DNA of 64,000 nucleotides from CF-39 sp035651155 (GTDB lineage Bacteria; Chloroflexota; Limnocylindria; P2-11E): positions 56,217 to 120,216 of the forward strand of contig DASRGG010000022.1 in assembly GCA_035651155.1 (NCBI GenBank). The letters are read 5' to 3'. This document shows, piece by piece, positions 8,631-17,823 of this stretch. Both the position numbers and the translations under genes were made by a program. Under the pieces are notes generated by a model, which was not told the DNA's origin, did not search any database, and saw only the letters and a program-made list of their open reading frames with translations. Position 1 is the first letter of the stretch, and each line of letters begins with the position of its first letter.

Positions 8631-9389
8631 GTGTACACAAAGGCTCATCGGATGCGTCGGGTGTTCGGCCCCGATGGCAGGACGCTCATCGTCGCGATGG
8701 ATCACGCCGGGTATATGGGGCCGGTCCCCGGCCTCATCGACCCCGCCGCGACGGTCAGCGCGGTCGTCGCCGGCGGCGCCGACGCGGTCATGACGACGCT
8801 CGGCTCCGCGCGTCGTGTCATCGCCGCCCTGGACGGCCGCGGCCTCGTCCTCAGCGTCGACCTCCACGCGCCGGACCCTGCGGCGGTCGTCGAGAACGCG
8901 ATCGCCCTCGGTGCGGATTCGCTCAAGACGCTCGCGTACTGGGGTGTCGACGACCCGACCGGCCTGCGCAACCTCGGTCGCTACGGCGTGCTGTGCGACC
9001 GGTGGGGCTTGCCGTTCCAGGCGGAGATCATCCCGTTCGGCTTCGGGGCGACCGACAAGCACACGCCCGAGAACATCGCGATCGGCGCTCGCGTGGGCGC
9101 CGAGTGCGGCGCGGACTACGTGAAGGTGCAGTACACGGGCGATCCCGACTCGTTCCGCCAGGTCGTCGAGGGCGCAGGCGTGCCGGTGATCATCCTCGGC
9201 GGCGCGCGTTCGGAGAAGCCGATCAGCGGACAGGTCGCGGACTCGATCCGCGCGGGCGGTGCGGGCATCGCATTCGGACGCAACATCTGGTCGACGCCGG
9301 ATCCCGAGGCGGCGGTGCGCGCGCTCGCGGCGGCGATCCACGGGAACGGGACGGGCGCCGCGCGGACCACGCAAGCGGTGCGCGTATGA
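8631..9389 (+). CDS. DeoC/LacD/LsrF-family class I aldolase, about 252 aa
   Basis: TIM-barrel Schiff-base aldolase related to LsrF, fructose-bisphosphate aldolase class I and aminodideoxyheptulosonate synthase. N-terminal RRVFGPDGRTLIVAMDHA matches the family start. VKVQYTG holds the expected Schiff-base lysine on strand six, and the phosphate-site segments are ILGGARS and AGGAGIAFGRNIW. I prefer GTG 8631 because AGAGGGGG lies six bases before it. ATG 8595 is possible but has no ribosome-binding site. The TGA overlaps the start of the Zn-dehydrogenase (ATGA), and a sugar kinase follows: an aldolase-dehydrogenase-kinase operon suggesting breakdown of a polyol or sugar. Confidence 0.85.
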   Translation: MYTKAHRMRRVFGPDGRTLIVAMDHAGYMGPVPGLIDPAATVSAVVAGGADAVMTTLGSARRVIAALDGRGLVLSVDLHAPDPAAVVENAIALGADSLKTLAYWGVDDPTGLRNLGRYGVLCDRWGLPFQAEIIPFGFGATDKHTPENIAIGARVGAECGADYVKVQYTGDPDSFRQVVEGAGVPVIILGGARSEKPISGQVADSIRAGGAGIAFGRNIWSTPDPEAAVRALAAAIHGNGTGAARTTQAVRV

Positions 9390-10498
9390 GCGCGGTCGCG
9401 ACGAAGCAGGGCAGCTACGCGCGCGCGGTCATCACCGGCCCGAACACGATCGTCATGGAGCACGTGCCGATCCAGACGCCCGGTGCGGGCCAGGTCCTCG
9501 TCCGCATGCGCGCGTCGGCGCTGTGCACCTGGGAGCAGCGGACCTTCGCGGGGATCGATACCTTCTCCTATCCGCTCGTTGGCGGGCACGAGAACTCCGG
9601 CGTGATCCAGGCGATCGGCCCGGACGTCGAGCTCAAGGCGAAGGTGGGTGATCAGGTCGCGCTCGCCGGGCTGAAGCGCTGCGGGCAGTGCCACAGCTGC
9701 CGCCGCGGCGTGCTGAACCTCTGCGACAACGCGCGCTCGAAGCGCGTCCCGAACGCGCCGTGGGGGCCGGGCGGGTTCGGGGAGTACGTCCTCGCCGAGG
9801 CGTATCAGGTCTATCCGGTCGGCCCCGTCGCGACGCCGCTCGAGGCCGCGCTCACCGAGCCCGCGTCGTGCGTGATCCACGACATGAAGCGCCACCCGGT
9901 GCGCAGTGGCGACGTCGTGGTCATCGTGGGCGCCGGGATCATGGGGCTCCTCCACCTCGTGCTCGTCAAGAAGACGCCATGCTTCGTCATCGTGAGCGAG
10001 CCGGAGCCCGAGCGCCGCGCGAAGGCGAAGGAGCTCGGCGCGGACGCGCTCATCGACCCCGCGACCGAGGACTATGTCGCGCGCGTGAACGAGCTCTCCG
10101 GCGGGAACGGCGCGAACGTGACGTACGTGGCCATCGGTGTGCCGAAGGCGATCGAGGCGGCCGTCGCGGCGGCCGCGAAGCGCGGCGTCGTGTCGTGCTA
10201 CGCGTCGGTGCACCCACGCGGTTCGACGATCACGGTAGACCCGAACTCGTTCCACCATCGCGAGGTGACCCTGTCCGGATCGATCGCGCAGGATCCCGAC
10301 GACTTCCTCGCGGCCGCCGACATCATCGGCCGGCGCGAGATCGACCTGCGGCCGCTCATCAGCATGACGTTCCCGCTGTCGCGTCTCGCGGACGCGTTCG
10401 CCGCGGCCGGCCGGAAGGACACGTATCGCGTGTTCGTCCAGCCGGACGCCGAGTACGCCGCGGCGCAGCGAGGGGGCACCCCGGCCCCACGGTCCTAG
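9386..10498 (+). CDS. Zinc-dependent medium-chain alcohol/polyol dehydrogenase, 370 aa
   Basis: NAD(P)-dependent oxidation of an alcohol or polyol. The catalytic zinc site is suggested by Cys47 (SALCTWEQ) and GGHENSG. The structural zinc site is the four-Cys lobe CGQCHSCRRGVLNLC. The Rossmann motif is GAGIMG. TEPASCVIHDMKR corresponds to the catalytic-domain ligand region. In the first site the usual GHE is present and the Cys is followed by TWE instead of HTD, as in sorbitol/threonine dehydrogenase relatives. The ATG at 9386 overlaps the aldolase stop, and the kinase begins two bases after this gene. A polyol phosphate or sugar alcohol route is likely. Confidence 0.88.
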   Translation: MSAVATKQGSYARAVITGPNTIVMEHVPIQTPGAGQVLVRMRASALCTWEQRTFAGIDTFSYPLVGGHENSGVIQAIGPDVELKAKVGDQVALAGLKRCGQCHSCRRGVLNLCDNARSKRVPNAPWGPGGFGEYVLAEAYQVYPVGPVATPLEAALTEPASCVIHDMKRHPVRSGDVVVIVGAGIMGLLHLVLVKKTPCFVIVSEPEPERRAKAKELGADALIDPATEDYVARVNELSGGNGANVTYVAIGVPKAIEAAVAAAAKRGVVSCYASVHPRGSTITVDPNSFHHREVTLSGSIAQDPDDFLAAADIIGRREIDLRPLISMTFPLSRLADAFAAAGRKDTYRVFVQPDAEYAAAQRGGTPAPRS

Positions 10499-10500
10499 GC

Positions 10501-11928
10501 GTGGACGACGGTCTGCTCGCCGTCGATCTCGGCACGAGCGGCGTGAAGGCCGGCGTCATCGGCGTCGACGGCCGGATGGCCGCGTTCGCCGACCGTCCGT
10601 ACGCCCTCATCGAGGGCGACGGGCCCGGCTGGTTCGAGCAGGACGCGAACGCGTGGTGGAGCGCGGCGCGCGATGCGATGCGCGACGCCGTCGCGACGGC
10701 GCGGCGTACCCGCGTCGTCGGCGCATGCGTCGGCGGCCAGGGTCCGAGTCTCGTGGCCGTCGATGAGCGCGGCGAGCCGCTCGCGAACGCGATCATCTGG
10801 ATGGACCGGCGCACCGAGCCGGAGCGCCGCGCGATGGCCGAACGCATCGGGGCGGACGTCTCGCTCTACTCGAACCTTCCGAGGGCGATGTGGCTGCGCG
10901 TCCACCGGCCCGAGGTCTACGCGCGCGCCCGCTGGTTCCTGCAGTCGTGGGACTACATCGCGTTCCGCCTCACCGGCGTCGCCGTCGCCTCGAGCTTCGC
11001 GGGCAACCCGGTCTTCCCGCCCGCGCTCGTGGACGCGACGGGCTGCGACCGCGCGAAGTTCCCGCGCGAGCACGTGATGGGGGACGCGGTCGGCACGATC
11101 CGGCCGGACGTCGCGCGGGACCTCGGCGTGGCGCCGGGCGTCGTCGTTGCGGGCGGCGTGAACGACTCGACCGCCACCGTGCTCGGCGCCGGTCTGGTGC
11201 GCCGCGGCCTCGCGCTCGATCTCGGCGGGACCTCCGGCGGCATCGCGCTCGCGTGGGACCGGCCGCTGGGTGAGCACGGCCTCACGGCCTGGCCGGCGCC
11301 GACGCCCGGCCTCTACGTGTGCGGCGGCCCGCTCGCGAGCGCGGGCCGCGCGCTGCCCTGGGTCATGTCCGCGACGGGCTATGCGCCGCACGAGTACGCG
11401 GCGATCGAGCGCGACGCCTCGACGGCGCCGCCGGGAAGCGACGGCCTCGTCTTCCTTCCGTACCTCGCGGGCGAGCGCACGCCGATCTGGGACGACCGCG
11501 CGCGCGGCGTCTTCTTCGGGCTCACGGAGCGGCACACGCGTGCGCACCTCGCGCGGGCCGTCCTCGAGGGCGTCGCGTTCTCGCTGCGCCATATCGCCGA
11601 CACGCTCAGTGAGGCCGGCGGGACGATCGAGGAGCTCCGCGTCACGGGCGGCCAGGCGAAGGTGGCCCTCTGGTGTCGCATCAAGGCCGACGTCCTGGGC
11701 GTCCCCGTCTCGGTCCCCGCCGTGACCGAAGGCGCGGTCCTCGGCGAGGCCGTGCTCGCGGCCGCCGCCGCGCGTCGCGCGCCGGACGTCGCGACCGCCG
11801 CGTCGCGCTTCATGATCGAGGCGGCGCGCCTCGAGCCCGATCCCGCCAGCGCGCCCGCGTACGCCGCCGCGTACCGCACGTACCGCGCGCTCTATCCGCG
11901 GCTCGCCGAGCTGATGCGCGGAGCCTGA
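10501..11928 (+). CDS. FGGY-family carbohydrate kinase (xylulokinase-like), 475 aa
   Basis: ATP-dependent phosphorylation of a sugar or polyol in the cytoplasm. The N-terminal phosphate-binding motif LLAVDLGTSGVKAGV is followed by WFEQDANAWW, the typical FGGY substrate segment, and by IIWMDRR. The C-terminal ATP-binding part shows LDLGGTSGG, LPYLAGERTP and RVTGGQAKVALWCRIKADVLGVPV, the second FGGY signature. It starts with GTG two bases after the dehydrogenase stop. Third gene of the aldolase-dehydrogenase-kinase operon. Which sugar is used cannot be decided from the sequence. Confidence 0.9.
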   Translation: MDDGLLAVDLGTSGVKAGVIGVDGRMAAFADRPYALIEGDGPGWFEQDANAWWSAARDAMRDAVATARRTRVVGACVGGQGPSLVAVDERGEPLANAIIWMDRRTEPERRAMAERIGADVSLYSNLPRAMWLRVHRPEVYARARWFLQSWDYIAFRLTGVAVASSFAGNPVFPPALVDATGCDRAKFPREHVMGDAVGTIRPDVARDLGVAPGVVVAGGVNDSTATVLGAGLVRRGLALDLGGTSGGIALAWDRPLGEHGLTAWPAPTPGLYVCGGPLASAGRALPWVMSATGYAPHEYAAIERDASTAPPGSDGLVFLPYLAGERTPIWDDRARGVFFGLTERHTRAHLARAVLEGVAFSLRHIADTLSEAGGTIEELRVTGGQAKVALWCRIKADVLGVPVSVPAVTEGAVLGEAVLAAAAARRAPDVATAASRFMIEAARLEPDPASAPAYAAAYRTYRALYPRLAELMRGA

Positions 11929-11959
11929 ACGCTCGTCCGCGCGACGTCGGCCCCGATCG

Positions 11960-13006
11960 CTACCGCGTCGCGCGCGGCGGGAAGGCGGCCTTCGGCGCGG
12001 CGGCGTGCACGCCCATGCGCTGATCCACCACCTGCGTGACGCCGAAGTCGCACGCGACGCTCAGGAACGAGTACGCGTCGTCGCGGCTGAGCCCGAAGCG
12101 CCGCTGGAGGAACGCGAGCATGCGCAGGGCCGCCGCGCGCATGGCCTCGTCGAGGTCGGCGCCGAAGCCGTGGGTGTACCAGTGCGTCGCGGTCTCGAGC
12201 AGTGGCGAATCCGTCGGCAGATCGCGGCGCACGACGATCTGGATCCAGCCGTCGTGCGACGACTCGATCGCCGTGCCCGACAGCTCCGCGTCGCCCTCGG
12301 CCGCGTGCGGATCGCCGACGAAGAAGAGCGCGCCGTCGTTCAGGACCGGGTAGTACATCGTCGCTCCGGGACCGATGCGCCAGTCGTCGACGTTCCCGCC
12401 GAAATCGCCGGGCGGGATGCTGTTCACCTTGCCGCTCTCGCGCGGCGCGACGCCCATGACGCCGAAGTGCGGGCGCAGCGGCACGAGCACGCCGTCGAGC
12501 GCCGGCGTCCGGCGCGTGCGCTCCGGCGGGATGATCGTGCCGGGCGCGTCGTACTTCGGCGTGTGCTCGTAGTCGAAGGCGAACGCGGCCTGCGCGTAGC
12601 CGCTCGCCGCGTCGACCGCGTAGATGGTGATGCGCTCCTTCTGCATCTCGGGGTACAGGTAGCCCCACCAGGCCCCGATGTTCGTGCCGTACGGAAGGCG
12701 CGGGCGCATCGCCAGGATGCGCACCTCGAGCGTGTCGCCAGCGCGCGCGCCCTCGACCGCGATGGGTCCGGTCATCAGGTGCACGCCGGGTCCGCGCTGG
12801 GCGGCCGGGATGCCCTCGTACACCGCGCGCACGCCCTCGTCCATCATGAGGTCCGGCGCGTCGCCGGCCTGATGTGTGAGCGTCTCGACGTGGACGGTGT
12901 CGCCGGAGCGCACCGTGAGCACCGGCGGCCGCGACCGGTCGAAGAATCCCCAGAAGCACGTGTCGGGCGTCGCGCGCAGGACGTGCAGCGTCTCCCCTTC
13001 GCTCAT
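11960..13006 (-). CDS. Acetamidase/formamidase family amidohydrolase, 348 aa
   Basis: Hydrolyses short-chain amides to acid plus ammonia. Family hallmarks include the SGDTVHVETLTHQ segment near residue 35, the GPIAVEGARAGDTLEVRIL block, and PPGDFGGNVD in the middle, where the metal site is formed. Length is normal. The ATG at 13004-13006 overlaps the TGA of the hydantoinase-like gene upstream, so the two are coupled. Ring opening followed by amide hydrolysis is a plausible pair, releasing ammonia from a cyclic imide or ureide. The closest substrate is unknown. Confidence 0.88.
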   Translation of the reverse strand: MSEGETLHVLRATPDTCFWGFFDRSRPPVLTVRSGDTVHVETLTHQAGDAPDLMMDEGVRAVYEGIPAAQRGPGVHLMTGPIAVEGARAGDTLEVRILAMRPRLPYGTNIGAWWGYLYPEMQKERITIYAVDAASGYAQAAFAFDYEHTPKYDAPGTIIPPERTRRTPALDGVLVPLRPHFGVMGVAPRESGKVNSIPPGDFGGNVDDWRIGPGATMYYPVLNDGALFFVGDPHAAEGDAELSGTAIESSHDGWIQIVVRRDLPTDSPLLETATHWYTHGFGADLDEAMRAAALRMLAFLQRRFGLSRDDAYSFLSVACDFGVTQVVDQRMGVHAAAPKAAFPPRATR

Positions 13007-14400
13007 GCCACGCTCCCCACTCGTTCGTCGTCGTACGCGCCGGGGCGCAGGACCTCGCCCGTCCCGGGGCGCACACGCACCTCGCCGTCGGCGAAGACGA
13101 TCTCGCCGCGCCGGAGCGTCATCACCGGCCAGCCGCGGAGCGGAAGTCCCTCGAACGCGCTCGTGTAGCGGCTGTGCGTGACGTCGGGGCCGACCGGCGC
13201 CTCGCGCTCGAGGTCCACGATGACCGCATCCGCGTCCGCGCCCACGGCGATCGCGCCCTTCCGCGGCGCGAGCCCGAAGATCCGCGCGGGGTGCAGCGCC
13301 GTGAGCTCCGCGAGTCGCGTGGGCGTGAGCCGTCCGCGCAGCAGCCCGAAGGTCACGAGCACGGGCAGCATCGTCGCGAGGCCCGCGAATCCCGGCCGCT
13401 CCTCCCAGACCGTCGCCCCGGTCTTCAGGATCGGGACGTGGTCGGTGCCGATGAGATCGATGTCGCCGCGTTCTATCGCGGTCCAGAGTCGCTCGCGCTC
13501 GAGCGCGTCGCGCAGCGGCGGGCTCACCTTCCCGATCGCGGGACCCTGGCCCGCAAGGCGCGCGTCGTCGATCGTGAGCGCGAGGTAGTGCGGGCAGGTC
13601 TCGATGACCACGCGCGCGCCGCGCCGTCGGGCGGCCGCGGCGGACTCGATCGCCGCGCCGGTCGTCGTGTGGACCACGTAGACCGGACAGCGCTGCAGCT
13701 CCCCGAGCCACGCGATACGCGCGACGGCCTCCTCCTCGATGAAGGCGGGATGCGACATCGCGTACGCGCCGAGGTCGAGCCGGCCCGAGCGGTGCGCGCG
13801 GTCGCTCAGGAACAGATAGAGCCCCTGGTTCTCGGCGTGCACCATGCAGTGCGCGTAGGGGCCGAGCTCGCGGATCAGCTCCATCGCGCGGAAGAGCACG
13901 CCGTCGTCGACGGGCACGAGGCCGATCGGATTCCCGGGCGCGTAGCCGCCCATGTACAGCTTGTAGCTGCGGACGCCCCAGCGCTCGGCGTACTCGGGGA
14001 TGCCCTCGGCCTGCTCGAGGCTCGAGATGATGAAGTGGAACGCGGTGTCGAGCCCCATCTTCCGCTGGTTCGCCGCGAGGTCGCCGGGGAACGTTTCGAA
14101 GAAGCTCGTCGGGCTGCGGCGGTACTGCAGCAGCGTGGTCACGCCGCCGGCCGCGGCGCTCTGGCACTCGGTGACGAGGTTCTGCTCGTAGGGGGACGCG
14201 CCGCCGAGGTGCACGTGCGGGTCCACGAGGCCGGGCAGGACGAGCCGGCCGCGCGCGTCGATGCGCGCGTCGGCCGCGGGAAGCGAATCCTCCGTTCCGA
14301 TGGCCACGAACCGTCCGCCGCGCACCGCGGCGGCACCCTCGACGATGCCGCCCGGCGTGACGAGCCTCGCGTTCCCGATGACGAGATCGGCGCTCTTCAC
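13003..14400 (-). CDS. Hydantoinase/dihydroorotase-type cyclic amidohydrolase, about 465 aa
   Basis: Metal-dependent amidohydrolase that opens cyclic amides. PHVHLGG gives the first two metal His (62 and 64), SYKLYMGG the carboxylated bridging lysine, MVHAE and YVVHTTTG the further His, and GTDHVPI the catalytic Asp. The C-terminal FGLAPRKGAIAVGADADAVIVD is the usual small-domain return. I chose GTG 14398-14400 because it gives the normal N-terminus (ADLVIGNARLVTPGG). An in-frame ATG at 14454 would add 18 residues and would start inside the 37-bp element. The downstream formamidase overlaps by four bases. D-hydantoinase, allantoinase and dihydropyrimidinase are all possible. Confidence 0.88.
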   Translation of the reverse strand: MKSADLVIGNARLVTPGGIVEGAAAVRGGRFVAIGTEDSLPAADARIDARGRLVLPGLVDPHVHLGGASPYEQNLVTECQSAAAGGVTTLLQYRRSPTSFFETFPGDLAANQRKMGLDTAFHFIISSLEQAEGIPEYAERWGVRSYKLYMGGYAPGNPIGLVPVDDGVLFRAMELIRELGPYAHCMVHAENQGLYLFLSDRAHRSGRLDLGAYAMSHPAFIEEEAVARIAWLGELQRCPVYVVHTTTGAAIESAAAARRRGARVVIETCPHYLALTIDDARLAGQGPAIGKVSPPLRDALERERLWTAIERGDIDLIGTDHVPILKTGATVWEERPGFAGLATMLPVLVTFGLLRGRLTPTRLAELTALHPARIFGLAPRKGAIAVGADADAVIVDLEREAPVGPDVTHSRYTSAFEGLPLRGWPVMTLRRGEIVFADGEVRVRPGTGEVLRPGAYDDERVGSVA

Positions 14401-14418
14401 GTTCGATACGGTAGCGAC

Positions 14419-14482
14419 TTGACCCTCTCCGCGCTCGTGACTACTGTCTCGCATCTGGATATGGCACCTCAGGAAGCGAGAC
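14419..14482 (+). promoter_or_regulatory. Promoter (TTGACC-17-TACTGT) with overlapping 37-bp element (site 2)
   Basis: -35 TTGACC (14419-14424), 17-base spacer, -10 TACTGT (14442-14447). The element begins inside the -10: GTCTCG 14446-14451, 26 bases, GAGAC 14478-14482. Here the internal block is CTCAG instead of CTCGC. Transcription would start around 14454, only about seven bases before the cupin ATG at 14461, so the message would be nearly leaderless and the third part of the element lies in the coding region. Confidence 0.65.
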
Positions 14483-14895
14483 GGGACGCCGCGGCGAGAC
14501 CGGCATCGGCCGCGACCGTCGCGTCGCCCGCGCGCCAGGCCATCGCGACGCGCTGGGAGGACATCCCCGACGAGCTCGTGCGCGACGGCGTGCGCCGTCG
14601 CGGCTTCGGCAACGACGGCGTGCTCCTGGTGATGAACGAGCTCACGCCGGGGATGACGGTGTTCCCGCACGTGCACGAGGACTTCGACCAGATCGCCACG
14701 ATCGTCTCCGGCACGGCGATCTACTACGTGAACGGCGTCGGGCACGAGGTCGGACCCGGCTCGCTCATCCTCATCCCGGCCGGTCAGCCGCACTACATCG
14801 AGCCAACGGGGACCGAGAAGGTCCTCAACCTCGACGTCTTCGGCCCGGCGCGGAAGGATCTCATCCATCTCCTGGACTGGATGAAGCCGCGCTGA
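14461..14895 (+). CDS. Single-domain cupin protein, 144 aa
   Basis: Small beta-barrel cupin. GMTVFPHVHEDFDQIATIVSGTAIYYVNG is cupin motif 1, with His-x-His and Glu plus a later Gln as possible metal ligands. GPGSLILIPAGQPHYIEP is motif 2, with the closing His. The ATG at 14461 lies inside the 37-bp element and has no ribosome-binding site; the next in-frame start (GTG 14579) would cut off the WEDIP segment, so I keep the upstream one as a nearly leaderless start. The FMN oxidoreductase begins 10 bases after its stop. A role as isomerase, dioxygenase or ligand sensor cannot be separated. Confidence 0.75.
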   Translation: MAPQEARRDAAARPASAATVASPARQAIATRWEDIPDELVRDGVRRRGFGNDGVLLVMNELTPGMTVFPHVHEDFDQIATIVSGTAIYYVNGVGHEVGPGSLILIPAGQPHYIEPTGTEKVLNLDVFGPARKDLIHLLDWMKPR

Positions 14896-14905
14896 CGCGA
14901 CCGCG

Positions 14906-15979
14906 ATGAGCGTCGTGCGCGAGCCCGTCGACCTGTCGCGCGTCCTCACCGTCGCCGAGCTCGAAGCGATCGCGAAAGAGCGGCTCAGCCCGGGCGCGTA
15001 CGTGTACGTGGCCGGCGGCGCGGGGGACGAGCGGACCATGCGGGACAACATCGAGGCCTTCGCGCGCTGGCGTTTCGTGCCACGCGTCCTGATCGACACG
15101 AGCGCTCGCTCGCTCGCCACGAGCGTCCTCGGGCACCGCATCGCGCTCCCCGTGGGCATCGCGCCGTTCGCGCTCCAATGCCTGCTCGACCCCGACGGCG
15201 AGGCCGCGATGGCGCGCGCCGCCGCCGCCGCGAACACATTCATGGCGCTCTCGATGGGCGCGAACAAGACCATCGAGGATGTCGCGTCGGCCGCGTCGTG
15301 CCCGCTGTGGTTCCAGCCCTACCTCTTCGACGACCACTCCTACCTGCGCGAGCTGGCGAAGCGGGCAGAGGGCGCCGGATACGTCGCCCTCTGTCTCACC
15401 GTCGACTCCCCGGTCTCGGGCCGCCGCGACGGCGCGCTCCGCGTGCCGGTCACCCTGCCCGACGGCCTGACCTGGGCGAACATGCCGCCGCCGCTGCGGC
15501 GACCGAGCGGGAAGTGGCTCTCCGGCGGCGACGCGTGGGAGTGGGACGACGTCGATCGCATCCGCGACGCGACGTCGCTCGCGCTCGTGGTGAAGGGCAT
15601 CCTGAGCCCGGACGACGCCGTGCTCGCCGTCGAGCACGGTGCGCGCGCGATCGTCGTCTCGAACCACGGCGGCCGGCAGCTCGACGACTCGATCGCCTCG
15701 CTCGACGCGCTGCCCGCGATCGTCGACGCGGTCGCGGGGCGGGCGGAGGTCATCCTTGACGGCGGGGTGCGCCGGGGCATCGACGTGCTCAAGGCGCTCG
15801 CGCTCGGCGCGCGCGCCGTGCTCATCGGACGCCCGGCGGCGTGGGCGCTGGCCGCAGGCGGCCAGGCCGGCGTCGAGCGGATCCTCGAGCTCTTGCGTGT
15901 CGAGCTGTCGGTCGCGATGGCGATCGCCGGCGTCACGAGCGTCGAGCGCGTCGACCGCGGGATCCTGGCCCGGCGCTGA
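14906..15979 (+). CDS. FMN-dependent 2-hydroxyacid oxidase/dehydrogenase, 357 aa
   Basis: Oxidises an L-2-hydroxyacid (lactate, glycolate or mandelate type) to the keto acid. TIM barrel with VYVAGGAGDE at the N-terminus (FMN phosphate side), FQPYLF with the substrate Tyr, LTVDSP, LVVKGI (FMN-N1 Lys), and SNHGGRQLD with the catalytic His and substrate-binding Arg. VILDGGVRRGIDVLKALALGA is the FMN-phosphate signature. It starts at ATG 14906, ten bases after the cupin gene. The converging ThDP enzyme handles keto acids, so this protein could supply its substrate. Electron acceptor (oxygen or quinone) is undecided. Confidence 0.9.
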   Translation: MSVVREPVDLSRVLTVAELEAIAKERLSPGAYVYVAGGAGDERTMRDNIEAFARWRFVPRVLIDTSARSLATSVLGHRIALPVGIAPFALQCLLDPDGEAAMARAAAAANTFMALSMGANKTIEDVASAASCPLWFQPYLFDDHSYLRELAKRAEGAGYVALCLTVDSPVSGRRDGALRVPVTLPDGLTWANMPPPLRRPSGKWLSGGDAWEWDDVDRIRDATSLALVVKGILSPDDAVLAVEHGARAIVVSNHGGRQLDDSIASLDALPAIVDAVAGRAEVILDGGVRRGIDVLKALALGARAVLIGRPAAWALAAGGQAGVERILELLRVELSVAMAIAGVTSVERVDRGILARR

Positions 15980-15980
15980 T

Positions 15981-15999
15981 GCGCTGCCGCACGCAGCGT
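15981..15999 (+). terminator. Short hairpin after the 2-hydroxyacid oxidase gene
   Basis: GCGCTGC / CGCAC loop / GCAGCGT, a seven-base stem with one G-T pair, two bases after the stop codon and between two converging genes. There is no T-run after it, so it is only a weak terminator candidate. Confidence 0.3.
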
Positions 16000-16043
16000 G
16001 AGGTGGTGAGCGCGCTCCCCGGCTCGCGAGACCCCGCGGCGCC

Positions 16044-17702
16044 TCAGTAGGTGGGCGTGAAGTAGCGCGGGACCTCGGGCTCCGCGCGCGTGATGAACTC
16101 GAGCACCGCCGGAGTGCCGCTCATCGTGACCTTCGCCGCGCGCGCGATCGCCGCAGCCACGTCCGCGGGGCTCGTCACGCGCTCGGCGTGCGCGCCGAGG
16201 CCCGACGCGACGGCGGCGTAGTCGCCGGAGAGCCGGTGCGTCCGGTAGCGCTCGGCCGCCACCGGCATCGAGCGGTCGTAGCCGCCCATGACCGAGTTGT
16301 TCAGGAGGATGGTGAGCACGCCGATGCGCTCGCGCGCCGCGGTCTCGACGTCCATCCCCACCATTCCGAACGCGGCGTCACCCATGACATTCACGACGAG
16401 CTTGCGTGGCGCGGCGAGCTTCGCGCCGAGCGCGAGGCCGTAGCCGTATCCCAGCTGCGTCGACTTGCCCCAGCCGAGATAGCCGCGCGGCACGATCGCC
16501 TCGTAGAAGGGGAGCAGCTGGTCGCGCGGGTTGCCGGAGTCGTGCGTGACGATGGCGTTCGCGCGATCGATCGTCCGGCCGAGCTCGTGCAGCACGCGGT
16601 AGGGGCTGAGCGGCTCGTCCGCGGCGGTGAGGCGCGGCAGCCAGCGCTCGAGCCACGCGCGCTTGGTCTCCGCGACCTGCGCCGTCACGGCCTCGCGTCG
16701 TGCCGGTGCGGCGCCGCCGAGCGCCTCGATCAGCTGACGGAGCGCGAGCTGCACGTCGCCGAGGAGCGCGCCGCGCACCGCGTAGTCCTTGTTCACGTCG
16801 CGCTCGTCGCCGGTGATCTGGATGAGCGGCGCCGCGCGCGGCATGGGGTGGGTGAAGGGCGTGACCGTGAAGCTCGTTCCGACGCCGACGATGAGGTCCG
16901 CCGCCTCGAGGAAGCGCGCCGCCATCTCCGTGCCCGAGGCGCCGGCCGCGCCGAGCGCGAGCGGGTGGTCCTCGGGGAACGCGCTCTTGCCGTTCATCGT
17001 CGTCATCACCGGGATCGCGCGAAGCTCGGCGAGGGCGCGCAGCTCCGTGGTCGCGCGCGCGAACAGCACACCCTGGCCCGCGACGATGACCGGCGCCCGC
17101 GCGGCCGCGAGCGCCCTGGCCGCCTCGGTGACGTCGGCTGGGTCCGCCGACGACCGGTAGGCCCGCGGCGGGATATACGCCGCGACCGCGGCCTCGTCCA
17201 CCTCGGCCGGGCCGACGTCGTTCGGCACCTCGAGCACGACGGGACCGCGCCGGCCGTTGCGCAGCGCGTGGAAGGCGCGGCGCATCAGGACCGGAATCCG
17301 CTCGGGCAGGTTGATCTCGTCCGACCACTTCGCGATGCCGCGGTACTGGTCGGCCGGCGAGAACACGTACGGCACGCCGCGGCGGTCGCGGCGCGCGCCG
17401 CCGGGGAACACGAGGATCGGGATGCCGTCGGACGCCGCCTGCGCCACGCCCGCGAAGGCGTTCTCCGCGCCGGGTCCCGCCTGCACCGCGCACACGCCGA
17501 ACCGCCGCGCGTCGTGCACGCGCGTGTAGCCGTCGGCCATGTTCACGAGCGTGCGCTCGGTCCGCGTGACGATCGGACGGATTCCCTCGGCCGCGCACGC
17601 GTCGATGAGTCCGTGCGCCGGGAAGCAAAAGAGGTACTCGACGCCCTCACGCCGGAGGATTCGCGCGATCGCCTCGTTCCCACGCACTGCATCGCGCACC
17701 AT
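16044..17702 (-). CDS. Thiamine-diphosphate-dependent enzyme, acetolactate synthase/benzoylformate decarboxylase type, 552 aa
   Basis: ThDP enzyme acting on a 2-keto acid. The catalytic Glu is Glu49 in TRTERTLVNMADGYTR. The middle domain has the Rossmann-like VIVAGQGVL. The C-terminal cofactor motif GDAAFG...LLNN fits the GD(G/A)-x(n)-NN pattern, with Ala replacing the third Gly. The usual FAD-binding signature of acetolactate synthase is not obvious. Starts considered: ATG 17700-17702 (chosen, MVRDAV) and TTG at 17726. It converges on the 2-hydroxyacid oxidase with a 64-base gap. Carboligase, decarboxylase and sulfoacetaldehyde-type activities are all possible. Confidence 0.85.
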   Translation of the reverse strand: MVRDAVRGNEAIARILRREGVEYLFCFPAHGLIDACAAEGIRPIVTRTERTLVNMADGYTRVHDARRFGVCAVQAGPGAENAFAGVAQAASDGIPILVFPGGARRDRRGVPYVFSPADQYRGIAKWSDEINLPERIPVLMRRAFHALRNGRRGPVVLEVPNDVGPAEVDEAAVAAYIPPRAYRSSADPADVTEAARALAAARAPVIVAGQGVLFARATTELRALAELRAIPVMTTMNGKSAFPEDHPLALGAAGASGTEMAARFLEAADLIVGVGTSFTVTPFTHPMPRAAPLIQITGDERDVNKDYAVRGALLGDVQLALRQLIEALGGAAPARREAVTAQVAETKRAWLERWLPRLTAADEPLSPYRVLHELGRTIDRANAIVTHDSGNPRDQLLPFYEAIVPRGYLGWGKSTQLGYGYGLALGAKLAAPRKLVVNVMGDAAFGMVGMDVETAARERIGVLTILLNNSVMGGYDRSMPVAAERYRTHRLSGDYAAVASGLGAHAERVTSPADVAAAIARAAKVTMSGTPAVLEFITRAEPEVPRYFTPTY

Positions 17703-17759
17703 CGGGCCCGCCGCGCGGTTCGTCAAGCGCGCCTGTACCCGTCATCCCCGATGCCGCTA

Positions 17760-17823
17760 TTGACGCGCAAACGGGCGGCTGGCACTGTCTCGCATCGAAA
17801 TATGGCGCCTCGCTAGGCGAGAC
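17760..17823 (+). promoter_or_regulatory. Promoter (TTGACG-17-CACTGT) with overlapping 37-bp element (site 3)
   Basis: -35 TTGACG (17760-17765), 17-base spacer, -10 CACTGT (17783-17788). The element is a perfect copy: GTCTCG 17787-17792, 26 bases, GAGAC 17819-17823, internal CTCGC. The right half can also fold as CTCGC-TAG-GCGAG in RNA. It drives the binding-protein/dehydrogenase/Rieske/HyuBA operon; the first ATG is 91 bases after the element. Confidence 0.75.
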